The notes under the pieces: model-generated
The model's input: only the letters and a program-made list of their open reading frames with translations
What the model was told of the DNA's origin: nothing
The model's database searches: none
DNA from: Alphaproteobacteria bacterium
GTDB taxonomy: Bacteria > Pseudomonadota > Alphaproteobacteria > Sphingomonadales > Sphingomonadaceae
Assembly: GCA_005882415.1 (NCBI GenBank)
Contig: VBAE01000271.1
Coordinates: 1-8,746, forward strand
DNA length: 8,746 bases
Direction: 5' to 3'
Shown here: positions 7,369-8,746 of the stretch, piece by piece
How the letters are laid out: each line of letters begins with the position of its first letter
Numbering within the stretch: the first letter of the stretch is position 1
Position numbers and translations under genes: made by a program

Positions 7369-7896
7369 TCAGGCGTCGCGGCGGAGCAGGGTGATCTTCG
7401 CCTTGCCATAGATCCGCTCGGCATCGACGGTGAAGCCTTCGGGAGCGACCGTCACATTGCGGGCCGTCTCAATGCTCGCCCAGCCGCCGGGGGCGAGCGG
7501 GAGGTTGGCCAAGGCGGGGAGGGCGAGCTCGCTCTCATAAGGCGGGTCGAGGAAGGCGAGGTCGATGGGACCGGCGATCCGCACCTTGTCTGCAGCGCCG
7601 GGGCGGACTTCGACGCCTTGCGCCCCCAGCGCCGCCGCATTGGCGCGGATCGCGTCGAGCGCCGCCCGGTCGGTGTCGACGAATGTGCAGCTCGCGGCGC
7701 CGCGGGAGAGTGCTTCGAGCCCCAGCGCCCCGGAGCCTGCGAACAGGTCGGCGACGGCCAGCCCCTCGAACGATCCGATCCGGCTCGCCAGCATCGAGAA
7801 CAGCCCCTCCCGCGCCCGGTCGGAGGTCGGCCGGGTGGCAAGCCCCTTCGGCGCCGCCAAGGTGCGCCCCCGCCACCGCCCGGCAATGATGCGCAT
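7369..7896 (-). CDS. rsmD: 16S rRNA (guanine(966)-N(2))-methyltransferase RsmD
   Basis: A 175-residue SAM-dependent enzyme that methylates N2 of G966 in 16S rRNA during small-subunit assembly. Signatures: the N-terminal MRIIAGRWRGR (1-11), TRPTSDRAREGLF (21-33), the SAM-binding DLFAGSGALGLEALSRGA (50-67), and the catalytic DPPY tetrad (117-120), the form expected of N6-adenine/N2-guanine methylases. Length is normal for the family. The ATG at 7896 gives the canonical MRIIAG start. It lies one base after the upstream pseudouridine synthase stop, so the two form an operon of rRNA-modifying enzymes. Its Shine-Dalgarno, GGGGAGGGG at 7910-7902 on this strand, sits inside a repeat element (see separate entry). 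It ends 12 bases from the convergent membrane-protein gene. Confidence 0.95.
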   Translation of the reverse strand: MRIIAGRWRGRTLAAPKGLATRPTSDRAREGLFSMLASRIGSFEGLAVADLFAGSGALGLEALSRGAASCTFVDTDRAALDAIRANAAALGAQGVEVRPGAADKVRIAGPIDLAFLDPPYESELALPALANLPLAPGGWASIETARNVTVAPEGFTVDAERIYGKAKITLLRRDA

Positions 7897-7897
7897 T

Positions 7898-8746
7898 CTA
7901 GCCCCTCCCCTTCAGGGGAGGGGTTGGGGTGGGGCCTGTGCGGGAGCGATTAGGCCGGGGACGGTGGGGCTGGCCTACCTTCCCCACCCCCAACCCCTCC
8001 CCTGAAGGGGAGGGGCTTTTCTTCAACCCCTTCCGAAACTCTACCAGTTCGTGCTGCCTTACCTCGTCCACCGCCCCGCCCGGCAAATCGCCCAGCACAA
8101 ACGGCCCGTAGGCAGTGCGGATCAGCCGCGACACCTGAAGCCCGAGATGCTCCAGCACCCGCCGAACCTCCCGATTCTTGCCCTCGGTAAGCTTCATCTC
8201 GACCCAGCCGTTGCGCCCGGTCCGCCGCTCCAGGTTGGCGTCGATCGGCCCGTAGCGCATGCCGTCGATCTCGATCCCTTCGATCAGCCCCTCGAGCTGC
8301 TCCTGGCTCACCGCTCCGAACACCCGCGCCCGATAGGTCCGCTCGACCTTGGACGAGGGAAGTTCGAGCTGGCGTTTCAGCTCCCCGTCCGTGGTGAGCA
8401 GCAGCAGCCCTTCGGTATTGAGGTCGAGCCGCCCCACCGGCATCACCCGCGGCAGGCCGGGGGGCAGCCGGTCGTAGATGGTCGGCCGCCCCTTGGGATC
8501 GCGCTCGGTGGTGAGCAGGCCCGAAGGCTTGTGGTAGCGGAACAGGCGGGCGGGTGCGGGCGCCTTCACCGGCTTCCCGTCCACCGTCACGCCGTGAAGC
8601 GAGTTGAGCAAAGTCGCGGGCTTGTCGACGACCTTCCCCTCGATTGCGATCCGGCCCTCCTCGATCATCCGCTCGATCTCGCGCCGAGAGGCGATTCCGG
8701 CGCGTGCGAGGAGCTTGGCGATGCGTTGCGGCTCGCGTGGGTCTTT
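7898..8746 (-). CDS. rluB: 23S rRNA pseudouridine synthase, RluB/RsuA family (5' end outside window)
   Basis: This is a partial gene: 282 codons are visible and the frame is open to the window edge, so the true start lies beyond 8746. The ATG at 8668 is internal, because the upstream codons (8746-8669) encode the start of an S4 RNA-binding domain (QRIAKLLARAGIASRREIERMI...). The catalytic domain follows, with GRLDLNTEGLLLLT carrying the nucleophilic Asp (codon 8425-8423) and the family motif EGKNREVRRVLEHLGLQVSRLIRTAYGPF. The enzyme isomerises a uridine in rRNA; RluB (23S U2605) is the best guess, with RsuA or RluE as alternatives. The last 39 codons (8017-7901) are encoded entirely by an inverted repeat pair and add a basic, Pro/Ser/Gly/Arg-rich tail that is not part of the catalytic fold. 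The stop TAG (7900-7898) abuts the repeat, and rsmD starts one base later. Confidence 0.93.
   Translation of the reverse strand, partial: KDPREPQRIAKLLARAGIASRREIERMIEEGRIAIEGKVVDKPATLLNSLHGVTVDGKPVKAPAPARLFRYHKPSGLLTTERDPKGRPTIYDRLPPGLPRVMPVGRLDLNTEGLLLLTTDGELKRQLELPSSKVERTYRARVFGAVSQEQLEGLIEGIEIDGMRYGPIDANLERRTGRNGWVEMKLTEGKNREVRRVLEHLGLQVSRLIRTAYGPFVLGDLPGGAVDEVRQHELVEFRKGLKKSPSPSGEGLGVGKVGQPHRPRPNRSRTGPTPTPPLKGRG
7901..7934 (+). repeat. Repeat unit, outer copy next to rsmD
   Basis: Contains a perfect 9-bp hairpin: CCCCTCCCC (7902-7910), loop TTCA, GGGGAGGGG (7915-7923), followed by a TTGGGGTGGGG tail. It encodes the end of the RluB tail (GPTPTPPLKGRG) on the minus strand. Confidence 0.85.
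7902..7910 (-). promoter_or_regulatory. Shine-Dalgarno of rsmD, inside the repeat hairpin
   Basis: On the minus strand GGGGAGGGG ends five bases before the rsmD ATG and contains a GGAGG core. It is also the 3' arm of the repeat's 9-bp hairpin (5' arm 7923-7915), so in free mRNA it would be paired. Ribosomes finishing rluB would open it, which suggests translational coupling. Confidence 0.6.
7982..8016 (-). repeat. Repeat unit, inverted copy
   Basis: Contains the same 9-bp hairpin (arms 7994-8002 and 8007-8015, loop TGAA), preceded by CCCCACCCCCAA. On the minus strand it encodes SPSPSGEGLGVG, the start of the added RluB tail. Confidence 0.85.

Larger units (their letters stand above)
7901..8016. 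repeat. REPIN-like inverted pair of GC-rich palindromic repeats
   Basis: Two copies of one unit face each other: 7901-7934 (34 nt) and 7982-8016 (35 nt). The reverse complement of the second equals the first except for one extra G in a G-run. The 47-base spacer (7935-7981) holds a further perfect 6-bp inverted repeat, TAGGCC (7951-7956) and GGCCTA (7972-7977). The whole can therefore fold as one long hairpin, or as two small ones. The layout matches that of REPINs (two REP sequences in inverted order moved by a RAYT transposase); the RAYT link is inference. The element lies wholly within the 3' end of rluB and in frame. Confidence 0.8.

Noticed and set aside
7994..8020. Hairpin followed by a short T-run (CTTTTC), as a rho-independent terminator on the plus strand
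   Set aside because: Only four Ts follow, the site lies inside rluB on the opposite strand about 640 bases beyond the nearest plus-strand gene, and the hairpin is explained by the repeat unit.
8668..8746. ATG at 8668 as the start of the pseudouridine synthase
   Set aside because: The 26 codons upstream stay open to the window edge and encode the first part of the S4 domain, so the ATG is internal and the gene is cut by the window.

Overview
The window is about two-thirds G+C, with dense, short-spaced genes and strong third-position GC bias. This bias creates many long antisense shadow ORFs. The gene content and protein sequences (a sphingomonad-like UvrD, an RsuA/RluB-type pseudouridine synthase next to rsmD, a stand-alone flavin-dependent halogenase, ParD/ParE) point to an alphaproteobacterium, most likely Sphingomonadales. 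That placement is from recognition only; no search was run.

Layout: (1) 13-1281, minus: an EntS-like MFS efflux transporter. (2) 1395-2903, plus: a tryptophan-halogenase-family flavoprotein, divergent from the transporter across 113 bp. It keeps every catalytic signature I can check. (3) 2968-3569, plus: a two-gene ParDE-type toxin-antitoxin operon with a 4-nt overlap. (4) 3589-5862, minus: uvrD helicase (757 aa), convergent with the toxin gene. (5) 5965-7356, plus: an unrecognised four-TM membrane protein with two low-complexity linkers, divergent from uvrD. (6) 7369-7896, minus: rsmD, and 7898-8746, minus: an rluB-like pseudouridine synthase whose 5' end lies outside the window. These two form an rRNA-modification operon with one base between the rluB stop and the rsmD start.

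The most unusual structure is at the rluB/rsmD junction. Two near-identical 34-35 nt GC-rich repeat units lie in inverted orientation at 7901-7934 and 7982-8016. Each is itself a 9-bp hairpin with a 4-nt loop. They resemble a REPIN (paired REP element). The pair is read in frame as the last 39 residues of RluB, and its outer arm also supplies the only convincing Shine-Dalgarno sequence for rsmD. A mobile-type repeat has apparently been built into two essential-type housekeeping genes at once.

The halogenase and the neighbouring exporter are a plausible make-and-export pair, but no flavin reductase, carrier protein or TonB receptor is visible to support a complete pathway. I see no RNA genes, CRISPR arrays, insertion sequences or prophage genes. 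No stretch over 300 bases lacks a gene.
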